Below, piece by piece: positions 6,569 through 16,225 of a stretch of DNA of 46,011 nucleotides (the stretch's first letter is position 1; each line of letters opens with the position of its first letter). The notes beneath the pieces are model-generated. The model was not told the origin of the DNA and made no database searches. It saw only the letters and a program-made list of their open reading frames with translations. The DNA is taken from assembly GCA_938008415.1 (NCBI GenBank), contig CALLKI010000067.1:1-46011 (forward strand), in the 5' to 3' direction. Source of the DNA: an uncultured Luteimonas sp. (GTDB lineage: Bacteria > Pseudomonadota > Gammaproteobacteria > Xanthomonadales > Xanthomonadaceae). The position numbers were made by a program, and so were the translations under genes.

Positions 6569-8329
6569 TCACGCGCTCCCGCCGCGCAATCGCCTTCCCA
6601 AGCCCGACCAGCGCTCGGCGTGGCGTCCCACCGCCAGCCGGATCACCGCCTCGCCGCCGGCGACGTGCAGTTCGCCGCGGGCGCGGGTGATCGCGGTGTA
6701 GACCAGCTCGCGCGAGAGCACGCGGTTGGGATGCGCGGGCAGCTGCAGCCACACCGCGTCGAACTCGCTGCCCTGCGCCTTGTGCACGGTCATGGCGAAG
6801 GCGCTCTCGTGCGCGGGCAGCGCGGTCGGGTGGAAGCCGCGCGCGCCGTCGTGGCCTTCGGGGAACCAGGCGACGAGTGCGCCCTTCTCGTCACGCAGGC
6901 AGATGCCGATGTCGCCGTTGGACAGGCGGTGGTGGCGGCTGTTGCGCGTGATGAGCAGCAGGCGGCCATGGAACCATGGCTCGCGGTTGGGGCCGGCGAG
7001 CAGGGCCTCGATGCGCCCGTTGAGCGGGCCCGCGCCCTGCGGGCCGTCGCGCAGCACGGTGAGCAGGCGCTGCCGCGTGGCCAGGCGCAGCGCCTCCACG
7101 GGGTCCGTGCACCGCTGCAGGGCCAGCCAGCCCGGCAGCAGCCGTTCACGCAGGCTGCCGCGCAGCGGGTCGAACTGGTCCTCGTGGAAATGCACGCCGG
7201 ACAAGGCGCCGCCGCGCAGCAACTCCAGCACGGCATCGGCATCGCCGCGGCGCACCGCTTCCGACAGCGGCGCCAGCTCCAGCGAGGCCTGCTGCCGCCA
7301 GCCGCGCTGCAGGTGCACGCGGTGGCCGGACAGCGGCGACCGTGCCCGGTCGCCGCCGTCGCCGGTCGCGTCGGCGATCGCGGCGAGCACGTTGCCGGCC
7401 TCGACCGAGGGCAGCTGGTACGGGTCGCCAAGCAGGACCAGGCGCGCGCCATCGGCCACCGCCTCGACCAGCTTGCACATCAGCGGCAGGTCCACCATCG
7501 AGGCCTCGTCCACCACCACCACGTCGTACGGCAGCGGCCGGCCGGGGCCGAAGCGCACCTGCGGGTCGTCCGGCACCGCGCCGAGCAGGCGGTGCAGGGT
7601 GGCGGCCTCGCGCGGCAGGGCTCCCAGCAGTGCGTCGTCGATGCCGGGACGGCCGCGGAAGCGTGCGGCGGCAAGGCGCAGGCTCTCGGCCATGCGCTCG
7701 GCGGCGCGTCCGGTGGGTGCGGCGAGCGCGATGCGCGGGGTCGCCTGCCCGGCCTCCTTCGCGCGCGCCAGCAGCAACAGCAGCACCCGGGCGATGGTCG
7801 TGGTCTTGCCGGTGCCCGGGCCGCCGGTCACCAGCGCGAGCCGGCGCGCCAGCGCCAGCCGCGCCGCGGCGGCCTGCGCGGGATCGCTTTCCTCCGGCGG
7901 GAACAGGGCCGCGAACACGGCGTCGGGCACGGGCTGCGCGTCGCCGGGCTGCGCGGCCAGCCGCGCCAGTCCCGTGGCGAGGCGGCGCTCGTACTCGCGG
8001 TAGCGACGCAGGTAGACGAGCCCGTGCTCAAGCACGAGCGGGCGCGACGGATCACTTTCGGCATCGTCCTTTGCCACCGCCACCCACGGCGAATCCTGCA
8101 GCGCCCGGATCCATTCGCCCGCCGGTGGCAGCCCCCCGCGCCCGGCCAGTTCCTCCGCCTTTTCCGGGTCGAAGGCGGCGTGTCCCTGCGACACCGCGAA
8201 CGAGGCCAGCGCCGCGGCGGCGAGCACGATGTCGGGCGTGGACGGATCACGCCGGTGCAGGGTTTCCGCCAGCGCGAGGTCCACCGCGCGCAGGTTCCCG
8301 ATCCCACGCAGCAGCCCGGGCGCGCTCAT
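6569..8329 (-). CDS. recD: Exodeoxyribonuclease V alpha subunit (RecD helicase)
   Basis: The 586-residue SF1B helicase has the Walker A motif G169-G-P-G-T-G-K-T, motif II D274-E-A-S, motif III LLGDPYQLPSVEAG, and the C-terminal motifs TVHKAQGSEF and YTAITRAR. It is the fast 5'-3' motor of RecBCD, which processes double-strand breaks for recombination and destroys foreign linear DNA. Length and motif order match RecD. The ATG overlaps the recB stop (ATGA at 8326-8329), so it is the last gene of the recC-recB-recD operon. All helicase motifs appear intact. Confidence 0.97.
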   Translation of the reverse strand: MSAPGLLRGIGNLRAVDLALAETLHRRDPSTPDIVLAAAALASFAVSQGHAAFDPEKAEELAGRGGLPPAGEWIRALQDSPWVAVAKDDAESDPSRPLVLEHGLVYLRRYREYERRLATGLARLAAQPGDAQPVPDAVFAALFPPEESDPAQAAAARLALARRLALVTGGPGTGKTTTIARVLLLLLARAKEAGQATPRIALAAPTGRAAERMAESLRLAAARFRGRPGIDDALLGALPREAATLHRLLGAVPDDPQVRFGPGRPLPYDVVVVDEASMVDLPLMCKLVEAVADGARLVLLGDPYQLPSVEAGNVLAAIADATGDGGDRARSPLSGHRVHLQRGWRQQASLELAPLSEAVRRGDADAVLELLRGGALSGVHFHEDQFDPLRGSLRERLLPGWLALQRCTDPVEALRLATRQRLLTVLRDGPQGAGPLNGRIEALLAGPNREPWFHGRLLLITRNSRHHRLSNGDIGICLRDEKGALVAWFPEGHDGARGFHPTALPAHESAFAMTVHKAQGSEFDAVWLQLPAHPNRVLSRELVYTAITRARGELHVAGGEAVIRLAVGRHAERWSGLGRRLRGGSA

Positions 8330-11300
8330 GCCACGACCTCCCGCGGCGGCGCGGCCAGCACCGCGTCCACCGCGTCCACCAGCTCGCGGGTGAACGGCAG
8401 CACGTGCACGCCCTGTCCCGGCACCGCCGGGTCGAGCCCGCGGCAGAACAGGTAGCGCACGCCGCCGACGTGCGTGTCGAAGTCGTAGGCCCCGCCCAGC
8501 CGGCTGCGCAGCCAGCGCTGCAGCGCCACCAGGTACAGCAGCGCCTGCCAGTCGTACTCGCTGTCGGCCATCGCCTGGGCGATGGTGCCGGCGTCATAGG
8601 CCGGCAGGGTGTTGGTCTTGTAGTCGATCACGTACAGGCGGCCGTCAACGCGGCAGGTCAGGTCGATCTTGCCGGTCATCAGGCCCGACAGGCTGCGCCA
8701 CGCGCCGAAGCCCTGGCGCCCGCGCAGCACGCCGTGCGCGTGCAGCACCGACAGCAGTTCCCCGACGCTGCCGCCGCGCAGGGCGAAGTGGAATTCCATC
8801 TCGTCGATGCGGTCCTTCCCGTCGAGGTCGCACAGCCGGAAGTCCGCCCCACCCGGGCCCGGCACCCGCGCGCGCAGCGTGCGCGCGATGAGTGGCACCA
8901 GCAGCGGCAGGCCTTCCTCCGCTTCCTCGCGGCGGTAGCCGAACGCCTCGAAAGCCTGCATCAGCACATCGCGCTGCCCTTCCGGCAGGCCGTCGCCCCC
9001 GCGCCACGCGGAGAAGTCGGCGTGTTCGAGCGCGTGGTGCAGCACGTTGCCGAAGCGCGGGCCGGCAAAGCGCATGTCGCGCCCGGCGGGCAGGGCCACG
9101 GGGCCGGGCTCGTCGGCGGCCGGCGCTTCCTCTTCCAGCGCGTGCAGGCCCTGCGGCGCCTGCCGGTGCAGCTGGCTGAAGCTGTGCACCCACCAGTCGC
9201 GCTGCACCACGCGCCGCGCCGTGCGCGCGGGCGGCAGCGCATCGGGCTGCTGTGGCGCGAGCCGTTCGGGCACCTCCGGGGGAAACCCCGTGGAGGGCTC
9301 GAGGCCAAGGTCGCGGCACAGCTCCCCGGAAGGTTCGCTTCCACCGAGCAGGACGTGGAGCGCGGTGTTGTCGTTCGCGGCCAGCGCGCCGCAGCACAGC
9401 CACAGCGCCTCGCGCGCGCGGGTCAGGCCGACGTAGAGCAGGCGCATGTCCTCGGCACGGTCCTCGCCGAAATGCGCCTTCACGGCGTCTGCCCATGGCG
9501 GCGTGCCCGGGTATTCGCCGTATTTCGTGCGGACCTGGCGGACGCGCTGCCCGCCCACGTGGTGCACGGCGACCTCCAGTTCGCGTCCGGCCTTGAGCGC
9601 GTCGCGGCCGATGCCGCAGAACGGCAGGAACACCAGTGGGAATTCCAGGCCCTTGCTCTTGTGCAGGGTGAGGATCTGCACGCGCCCGGCGTCGGACTCC
9701 AGCCGCGGCTGCTGCGCCTCGTCCTCGTGGTCGGGATTGGCGATCGCCGACTGCAGCCAGTCCACCTGGCCCTGCAGGCCGAGGCTGCGCGCGGACGCTT
9801 CCTGCAGCAGTTCACCCAGTTGCAACAGGTTGGCGATGCGCCGCTCGCCGCCGTCGAGCGCCAGCAGACGCGGCGCCTCCGCGGCGACCACCTGCGCCAG
9901 CATCGCCAGCGGTCCATGGCGCTGCCAGCGTGCGCGCCACTCGTCGAAGTCGCGCTGCCGGGCGCGCAGCGCCGCGGCATCGTCCTCCAGCGCCTCGATC
10001 GCGGCAGCGTCGAGGCCGAACAGCGGCGTCGCCAGCGCGGCGCGCATGCGGCCATCGTCGTCGGCATGCAGCAGCGCCAGCAGCAGGGCGAGCAGGTCAC
10101 GGGCCTCCTCGCCGGCGAACAGGCTGGTGCGATCCACGGTCACCGCGGGCACGTTGCGCCGCGCCAGCTCGCGCCGCACCGCCGCGGCCTCCGCGTGCGT
10201 GCGCACCAGCACCGCGCAGTCGCGCGGTTCGACCGGGCGCAGCACGCCGCCGTCGCGGCGCATCAGGCGCCCCTCGCGCGCCAGCTGGAGCCGCTCGCGC
10301 ACCGCCTCGGCACACAGCGCGGCGGCGTGCCCGATGGACTCCGCCTTGTTCCAGTTGCCGCCCTTTCTTTTCTTCGCGGCGCGTTCCGGCACGACATGGA
10401 CCGCCAGCGGCGGCGCCGGCTCGCCGTCGAGCTGCAGGTCGTCGTCGCGCGCCCGCCCGCCGGGAGCCACCGGCTCGAAGCCGATGCCCGAGCCCAGCGC
10501 GCCCGGGGGCAGGCCCTGGAACAGCCGGTTGGTGACGTCGAGCACGCACGGCCGCGAGCGGAAGTTGCGCTCCAGGCGGATGCCATCGTGCTCCACGGAG
10601 CCGCGCGCGGCCACGTAGGTCTGCACATCGCCGCCGCGGAAACGGTAGATCGCCTGCTTCGGATCGCCGACCAGCACCAGACCGCAGCCGTCGGCTCCCT
10701 CGACGAACAGGCTGCGGAAGATGTCCCACTGCCGGCCGTCGGTGTCCTGGAACTCGTCGATCAGTGCCAGCCGGTAGCGCCCGCGCACCACGCGTGCCAG
10801 CGCCCCGCGGTGGGCGTCGTCGCGTACCGCCGCGTGAACCTGCCCGATCAGGTCATCAAAGTCGCGCACCTGCAGCGCGGCCTTGCGTTCGGCGTTGCGC
10901 CGCAACGCCGCCCTGCGGAATGCGTGCAGCCGGCGCAGCATGTCGGCCTCTTCCGCCGCCAGCAGTGCGTCCACGGCGTCGAACAGCGGCGAGCACGGGC
11001 ACCGGTCCTCCCGGCCCTTCAGGCAGATCGTCCGCAGCCAGGCGGTGCCGATGCGTTCCAGTCCCTTCGGCCATGCCGGCGGCACGCGATCGTCCTGCGC
11101 ATCGAACCACGCCCACAGCACCTCGATGTCGGGCATCTTGTCCTGCGCGCTGCTGATGACCCGTTCCCCGAGCGCCCGCTCAAGCGCCTCGCGCGCCTCC
11201 GCCCCGTGCCGCGCGAACGCCGTGCGCGCGGCGGTCCATGCCGCGTCGAGGGTGGGCGCATCCTCCAGCGCCTGCGCGTCCGGCAGCAGCGGCTCGTGCG

Positions 11301-11907
11301 ACAGCAGGTCTCCCAGTGCTTCGCACAAGCCGTCGATGCCGCCGAAGCGCCGGCGCAGGAAGGCCGCGCCGGCGGGGTCGCCGGCGTGTTCGCGCCACAG
11401 CGCGACCGCCAGTTCGCGGTGCGCGCGCGCCTGCGAGGTCTCGACCCTGGCGTCGTCGGGCACCAGTCCCGCCTCGAGCGCGTGCTCGGCCAGCAGGCGC
11501 CGGCAGAAGCCGTGGATGGTGGCGATCTGTGCCTGCTCCAGGTCGCGCGCGGCACGCGCCAGCCGCAGCCGCAGCGCCAGCGGCGATTCGCCGGCGGCGA
11601 CCGCGGCGTGCAGCATGCGCCGCAGAAGGCCGGTCTCGCCGTCGTCCCCTTCCCGTTCCGGCGGATCGCCGGGACTCCACACCGCCGCCATCGCCTGCGC
11701 CTGCTGCAGGCGCAGGTGCACGCGGGCGCGCAGCTCCTGGGTCGCGGCCTCTGTGAAGGTGACCGCGAGGATCTGCTGCGGGCGCAGCCCGCCTTCGATC
11801 ACGGCGCGCACGTACAGGCCGGCAAGCGCGAAGGTCTTGCCGGTGCCGGCGCTGGCCTCGACCAGGCTGGTGCCGGTGAGCGGGGTGTCGAACACGGTGT
11901 CGCTCAT
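8326..11907 (-). CDS. recB: Exodeoxyribonuclease V beta subunit (RecB helicase-nuclease)
   Basis: This 1193-residue UvrD-type helicase has Walker A A18-S-A-G-T-G-K-T, motif II D384-E-F-Q-D-T-D, and a C-terminal PD-(D/E)xK nuclease domain. The nuclease acids D1082 (GKIDLTC) and D1095-Y-K1097 are visible. RecB is the 3'-5' motor and the only nuclease of RecBCD. The start at MSDTVFDTP was chosen because its ATG overlaps the recC stop (ATGA at 11904-11907) and Walker A then sits at the usual distance from the N-terminus. An in-frame extension upstream overlaps recC and is not RecB-like. No ptrA homologue separates recC from recB, unlike in Escherichia coli. Confidence 0.97.
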   Translation of the reverse strand: MSDTVFDTPLTGTSLVEASAGTGKTFALAGLYVRAVIEGGLRPQQILAVTFTEAATQELRARVHLRLQQAQAMAAVWSPGDPPEREGDDGETGLLRRMLHAAVAAGESPLALRLRLARAARDLEQAQIATIHGFCRRLLAEHALEAGLVPDDARVETSQARAHRELAVALWREHAGDPAGAAFLRRRFGGIDGLCEALGDLLSHEPLLPDAQALEDAPTLDAAWTAARTAFARHGAEAREALERALGERVISSAQDKMPDIEVLWAWFDAQDDRVPPAWPKGLERIGTAWLRTICLKGREDRCPCSPLFDAVDALLAAEEADMLRRLHAFRRAALRRNAERKAALQVRDFDDLIGQVHAAVRDDAHRGALARVVRGRYRLALIDEFQDTDGRQWDIFRSLFVEGADGCGLVLVGDPKQAIYRFRGGDVQTYVAARGSVEHDGIRLERNFRSRPCVLDVTNRLFQGLPPGALGSGIGFEPVAPGGRARDDDLQLDGEPAPPLAVHVVPERAAKKRKGGNWNKAESIGHAAALCAEAVRERLQLAREGRLMRRDGGVLRPVEPRDCAVLVRTHAEAAAVRRELARRNVPAVTVDRTSLFAGEEARDLLALLLALLHADDDGRMRAALATPLFGLDAAAIEALEDDAAALRARQRDFDEWRARWQRHGPLAMLAQVVAAEAPRLLALDGGERRIANLLQLGELLQEASARSLGLQGQVDWLQSAIANPDHEDEAQQPRLESDAGRVQILTLHKSKGLEFPLVFLPFCGIGRDALKAGRELEVAVHHVGGQRVRQVRTKYGEYPGTPPWADAVKAHFGEDRAEDMRLLYVGLTRAREALWLCCGALAANDNTALHVLLGGSEPSGELCRDLGLEPSTGFPPEVPERLAPQQPDALPPARTARRVVQRDWWVHSFSQLHRQAPQGLHALEEEAPAADEPGPVALPAGRDMRFAGPRFGNVLHHALEHADFSAWRGGDGLPEGQRDVLMQAFEAFGYRREEAEEGLPLLVPLIARTLRARVPGPGGADFRLCDLDGKDRIDEMEFHFALRGGSVGELLSVLHAHGVLRGRQGFGAWRSLSGLMTGKIDLTCRVDGRLYVIDYKTNTLPAYDAGTIAQAMADSEYDWQALLYLVALQRWLRSRLGGAYDFDTHVGGVRYLFCRGLDPAVPGQGVHVLPFTRELVDAVDAVLAAPPREVVA

Positions 11908-14900
11908 GGCAGCGCCTCCAGTTTCTCCGGGTCGGCACCGAGCAGTGCGTCGAACACCGCGCTGGCCAGCATCTCGAAGCGTTCCACCGCCTCCTCGCCG
12001 CCGTCCATGAAGGGCTCGCGCCCGCGCAGCGCCAGCGCGGTGGCGGCGCTGCGCTCGCCCGGGTGGGAGTAGCCATCGCCCGTCCATTCGCGCGCCGCCG
12101 CGAACAACCCCATCTCGCGCTTTGGCGCCTTCACGTACTTGTATGCGCTGCGCGGCAGGAACGGCAGCGGCTCGAGCGCCATCCGCCGCTGCAGCGCGAA
12201 CAGCGCGCGCAACGCGGCGATCGCCTCGCCCGCGGGCAGGGGTGGATACTCGACGAGCCCCACTTTCCCGTCGTCGTCCACGCACAGCTCCAGCAACGGC
12301 AGACCCAGCGTGGCCGCGACCAGGGCGTCGAGCCGGTGGCGCAGCACGAGGCCGCCGTGCAGGCCCTGCTCCCGCAGCACCGGACGGAACAGCCCGCGCG
12401 CGTGCACGCCGCGCAGCGTGCCCGTCAATGGCACGCCATCGATCTCCAGTGCGTACGCGCGCACGCCATCCGCCTGCGCCAGGCCCTCGTCGAGCGCGAC
12501 CGCGGCGAAGCATTCGACCCCGTCGAGGACCTCGGCCACCACGCGGCGCCCGTCGGCGCCGGCCGGCACCAGCCCGCGCGCGAGCAGGCGCGCGTGCAAT
12601 CCGCCTTCATCGGGTCGCCTGCCCTCGCGCAGCCAGGCCTCGAACGCGGCATGGCGCAGGGCATGGCGAAGCAGCGCGTCGGGCGGGCCCATCGGCTCGT
12701 GTTCCTCGACGGCCGCTTCGTCGCCGGGCAGGCGCAGGCGCAGGCCATGGCGCAGCCAGTACGCCTGCGGCCGCGCCAGCGCGCCGCGCAGGGCATCGAG
12801 CGACAGCGCCCCCCCGGCGCCATCCCCGGCACGCTTCAGCGGCCGGGGCGCGAAAGGCGGCAGCGTGGCCGCCTCCGGCCGGGTTTCCGCCGCCGCCTGC
12901 CAGCGGCCGTCGTAACTGAAGCGGCGCGGGTCGCCTTCCGTCTCGTCCGGGTGCGCCGCGCCGAACGCCGACGGCGAGAACGGCTGCAGCGCATGGCGCA
13001 CCACCAGCTCCCGCCGCGCGCGCGCGGGGTCGGCGTGGTAGCGCGCGGCCACGTCGAGCAGTTCCGCGACGACCGGCGACGGCTCGCGCGGGCTGCCGTC
13101 GCGGGGGTCGAAGCCCAGCCAGCTGACGTGGAACGCGTCCTGCGCCGTGGAGAACAGCTGCAGGAACAGATGGCGGTCGGCGTCGCGCCGCGACGGGTCG
13201 CCGACCCGGCGCGCGCCGCCGTCCAGCTCCTGCGCGATGCGGTTGAGCGGGTCGCGCACGTCGCGCGCCGGGAACGCGCCGTCGTCCATGCCCAGCAGCC
13301 AGATCACCCGGAACGGGATCAGCCGCAGCGGCACCATGCGCCCGAAACAGATGCCGCCGGACAGGAACGGCGCGCGCGCGTCGGTCCGCACCAGTTCCGA
13401 GAGCATTTCCCTGCGCACCACGGCGAACGCCACCGGCGCCCCGAACCCGGCCTCGCTTGCGCCGTCGGCGAACGCGGCGATGGCCCCGCGTAGGCGTTGC
13501 AGCACCTTGCGGTCGCCAGGGTCACGCGGCTGCTCGCCGCACAGCGCGTCCAGCAGCTCCTCGAGCAGGCGCGCCCATTCGCACGGCGTGCGTTCGCCGC
13601 GCAGCCCGGCCGAGGCCCTGCGCAGCACCCCGAGCAGGCGCAACAGGGCGTCGAGCGCGTCGCTGCCGCTGCCCTCGACCAGCGGCAGCGTGGCCACGCC
13701 GGCGATGTCGCCTTCCGCGCCCGCGGCATAGCCGAGCAGCAGCCGCTCCAGCGCGAACTCGAAGGTGTAGGCCGAGCCCTGGCCACCGTGCGCGGCGCGC
13801 TCCTCGCCGTCCAGCGCCCAGCGCGCCCCGGCCGCGTCCAGCCAGTCGCGCAGGCGGTCGCGGTCCGTCGCGTCCACGCCGAAGCGTTCGGCCAACGCCG
13901 GCACCGCCAGCAGGTCGAGCGCCTCGGCCAGCGACAGCGGGCGCAGCGGCAGGTCGAGCAGGCGCGCGAACGCGGCCGCCAGCGGCGAGCTGGCCAGCGG
14001 CGTGGTGTCGGCGATGGTGTAGGGCAGTTCGCGGTCGGTGCCGAGCGCCCCGCCGAACACCGCCTCGATATGCGGCGCGTACGCGTCGATGTCCGGCGCC
14101 AGCACGGCGATGTCGCGCGCCTGCAGGGTGGGGTCGGCCTCGAGCAGCGCGCGCAGCTGGTCGTGCAGCACCTGCACCTCGCGCAGGCGGGTATGGCAGG
14201 CGTGGAAGCGCAGGCTGGCGTCCTCCCTGTCCACCTCCGCGCGCGGCCAGTCCTGCGCTTCGCGCAGGGTCCCGGCGGGGTCGCGGTTGTGGAGGATGTC
14301 CTCCTGGATGCGCCCGAGCAGGCGCGCGGTGTCGTGGCCGGCGAAAGCCGGCAGCTCGAAGCTCACGTGCACGGCCTCGCCGCCGGCCAGCGCCGCGACG
14401 AAGTCGCGTTCGGCACGGCCCCAGGCCGCCAGCAGCGGATTGCCGCCCGCGGCGAACTGCTCGTCGTCCCTGTCCGGCGCGTAACCCGCGGCCCAGGCGC
14501 CGATGCCCAGTTCGATGTGGTCGCGCCAGAACTCGCTGCTGGGCGTGTGCAGGAAGAACTCCTGGGTGCCGGCGCGCGACTGGCTGGCGATCACCTGGAG
14601 CACGTCGGGCGAGACGTTCTGGCAGGCGAACACGAACAGCCGCGGCGGCAGCCCGGACGGCGCCTGCCCGGTCCCGGCGCCGAACCGCCGCAGGTATTCG
14701 CCGATGCGGCGCGCGCGGTGTGCGCGGCCGGCCGCGACCGCGCGCCACAGCTGCGCCTGCGGGTCGTCGGGGTCGGCGCCGGCTTCCCACCGCAGCAGCA
14801 GGTCGCGCCGCCAGGCCTGGTACTTCTCGAACACGTCGGCCAGCGCGCAGGCCAGCAGCCAGGCGCGCAGCGGGTCGTCCGGGTCGAGCTGTCCGGCGTA

Positions 14901-15236
14901 GCCGGCCGGCGGCACCTCCTGCAGCCGGCGCAGCAGGAGCCAGCGCGAGACCTCCGGCGCCAGGCGCTCGGCCCCCGGCGCCGCGCCGAGGTTGGCATCG
15001 AGCGCGAAGTCCACGAACTCGCCAGGGGTCAGGAAGCGCAGGTTGGCGCAGATCCCCGCGTGCTCCGCCAGGAACTGCTGCAGCCAGCGCCGCATCGCGA
15101 ACTGCGGCACCAGCACGACGTCGGGGCGCATCCAGTCCCCGTCCGGGGGCGGCTCGCGCAGGCGCGCGGCCAGCACGCCCGCCAACACCTCGAGCGAGTT
15201 GGAGTGGTAGAGGCGGAAGTCCGGTGCGCGATCCAT
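11904..15236 (-). CDS. recC: Exodeoxyribonuclease V gamma subunit (RecC)
   Basis: The 1110-residue protein starts FRLYHSNSLEVLAGVLAARLREPP, the conserved RecC opening, and continues with RecC landmarks such as VPQFAMRRWLQQFLAEHAGICANLRF and FVFACQNVSPDVLQVI. RecC bridges RecB and RecD, splits the duplex and recognises Chi through an inactivated helicase/nuclease fold. As expected for RecC, I see no Walker A motif. ATG 15236 was preferred because the family's N-terminus begins a few residues before FRLYHSN. It is the first gene of the leftward recCBD operon and diverges from the mla operon across a 200-bp spacer. Confidence 0.96.
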   Translation of the reverse strand: MDRAPDFRLYHSNSLEVLAGVLAARLREPPPDGDWMRPDVVLVPQFAMRRWLQQFLAEHAGICANLRFLTPGEFVDFALDANLGAAPGAERLAPEVSRWLLLRRLQEVPPAGYAGQLDPDDPLRAWLLACALADVFEKYQAWRRDLLLRWEAGADPDDPQAQLWRAVAAGRAHRARRIGEYLRRFGAGTGQAPSGLPPRLFVFACQNVSPDVLQVIASQSRAGTQEFFLHTPSSEFWRDHIELGIGAWAAGYAPDRDDEQFAAGGNPLLAAWGRAERDFVAALAGGEAVHVSFELPAFAGHDTARLLGRIQEDILHNRDPAGTLREAQDWPRAEVDREDASLRFHACHTRLREVQVLHDQLRALLEADPTLQARDIAVLAPDIDAYAPHIEAVFGGALGTDRELPYTIADTTPLASSPLAAAFARLLDLPLRPLSLAEALDLLAVPALAERFGVDATDRDRLRDWLDAAGARWALDGEERAAHGGQGSAYTFEFALERLLLGYAAGAEGDIAGVATLPLVEGSGSDALDALLRLLGVLRRASAGLRGERTPCEWARLLEELLDALCGEQPRDPGDRKVLQRLRGAIAAFADGASEAGFGAPVAFAVVRREMLSELVRTDARAPFLSGGICFGRMVPLRLIPFRVIWLLGMDDGAFPARDVRDPLNRIAQELDGGARRVGDPSRRDADRHLFLQLFSTAQDAFHVSWLGFDPRDGSPREPSPVVAELLDVAARYHADPARARRELVVRHALQPFSPSAFGAAHPDETEGDPRRFSYDGRWQAAAETRPEAATLPPFAPRPLKRAGDGAGGALSLDALRGALARPQAYWLRHGLRLRLPGDEAAVEEHEPMGPPDALLRHALRHAAFEAWLREGRRPDEGGLHARLLARGLVPAGADGRRVVAEVLDGVECFAAVALDEGLAQADGVRAYALEIDGVPLTGTLRGVHARGLFRPVLREQGLHGGLVLRHRLDALVAATLGLPLLELCVDDDGKVGLVEYPPLPAGEAIAALRALFALQRRMALEPLPFLPRSAYKYVKAPKREMGLFAAAREWTGDGYSHPGERSAATALALRGREPFMDGGEEAVERFEMLASAVFDALLGADPEKLEALP

Positions 15237-15436
15237 CGCGGCGATTGTGCCGGAGCCGGGTCGCACTCCACGAGACACGGCGTTCCATCCGCCTGCCGGC
15301 ATCCGCCCTACCTCCGGGTGGCGTTCCCGTGCACAATTCCGCGCTTCGGCGGGATTCAGCCACCGTTGGCCATGCTTTTCCGGTTGCGCGCCGCCGCGTG
15401 CCCGGACGGACCGCCGTCCCCGCCCACGTTCCCGAC

Positions 15437-16225
15437 ATGACCGAACACGACGCCATCGCCGTCCGCCTTTCCGGCGTCCGCCTCGACCGTGGCGAGCGGA
15501 CGATCCTGTCCGGACTCGACCTCGCCGTGCCGCGCGGCAGCATCACCGCCGTGCTCGGCCCCTCGGGCAGCGGCAAGTCCACCCTGCTGTCGGCGCTGAC
15601 CGGCGAGCTGGTCCCGGCCGCGGGCACGGTCGAGGTGTTCGGCCGCCCCGTGCCGCACCGCCAGCGCGAGCTGCTGGAGCTGCGCAAGTCCATCGGCGTG
15701 CTGCTGCAGGGCAACGGCCTGCTCACCGACCTGACCGTGGCCGAGAACGTGGCGCTGCCGCTGCGCATGCACACGAGGCTGCCGCGCGCGGTGGTCGACC
15801 GGCTGGTGGAGATGAAGCTGCACGCGGTCGGCCTGCGCGCCGCCGCCGACCTGTTCCCGCGCGAGCTGTCCGGCGGCATGGCCCGGCGCGTGGCGCTGGC
15901 CCGCGCGATCGCGCTCGACCCGCCGCTGATGCTCTACGACGAGCCGCTGACCGGGCTCGACCCGATCGCCTCGGGCGTGATCATGAACCTGATCTCGGAG
16001 CTCAACGACAACCTCGGCCTGACCAGCATCATCGTCACCCACCACGTGCACGAGACCCTGCCGGTGGCCGACCGCGCGATCGTGATCGCCAACGGCGGGA
16101 TCGTGTTCTCGGGCACGCCGGCCGAACTGGAGGCCAGCGACGACCCGCTGGTGCGCCAGTTCCTGCGCGGCGAGCCGGACGGCCCGATCGCGTTCGACCG
16201 CGCGCCGCGCACGGAGGCCGCCTGA
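15437..16225 (+). CDS. mlaF: Phospholipid ABC transporter ATP-binding protein MlaF
   Basis: The 262-residue ABC ATPase has Walker A G41-P-S-G-S-G-K-S-T, the signature LSGGMARRVALARA, Walker B LMLYDEPLTGLDP and the switch His in IIVTHHVHE. The MlaF-type Q-loop region (IGVLLQGNGLLTDLTVAENVALPLR) fits this family. It powers the MlaFEDB inner-membrane complex that moves phospholipids between the inner membrane and the periplasmic carrier MlaC. No strong Shine-Dalgarno site precedes the ATG. It is the first gene of mlaFEDCBA. Its stop overlaps the mlaE start by one base (TGATG). Confidence 0.95.
   Translation: MTEHDAIAVRLSGVRLDRGERTILSGLDLAVPRGSITAVLGPSGSGKSTLLSALTGELVPAAGTVEVFGRPVPHRQRELLELRKSIGVLLQGNGLLTDLTVAENVALPLRMHTRLPRAVVDRLVEMKLHAVGLRAAADLFPRELSGGMARRVALARAIALDPPLMLYDEPLTGLDPIASGVIMNLISELNDNLGLTSIIVTHHVHETLPVADRAIVIANGGIVFSGTPAELEASDDPLVRQFLRGEPDGPIAFDRAPRTEAA

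Noticed and set aside
8669..8938. Small plus-strand frames inside recB
   Set aside because: Shadows of the real gene without ribosome-binding sites.
7342..12072. 1576-codon open frame on the plus strand
   Set aside because: It runs antisense through recD, recB and the end of recC, is low-complexity (Arg/Ala/Gln rich), and is a by-product of high G+C codon bias.
11908..12513. Longer N-terminus for RecB
   Set aside because: The extension overlaps recC in another frame and is not RecB-like. MSDTVFDTP has the ATGA overlap and the right distance to Walker A.
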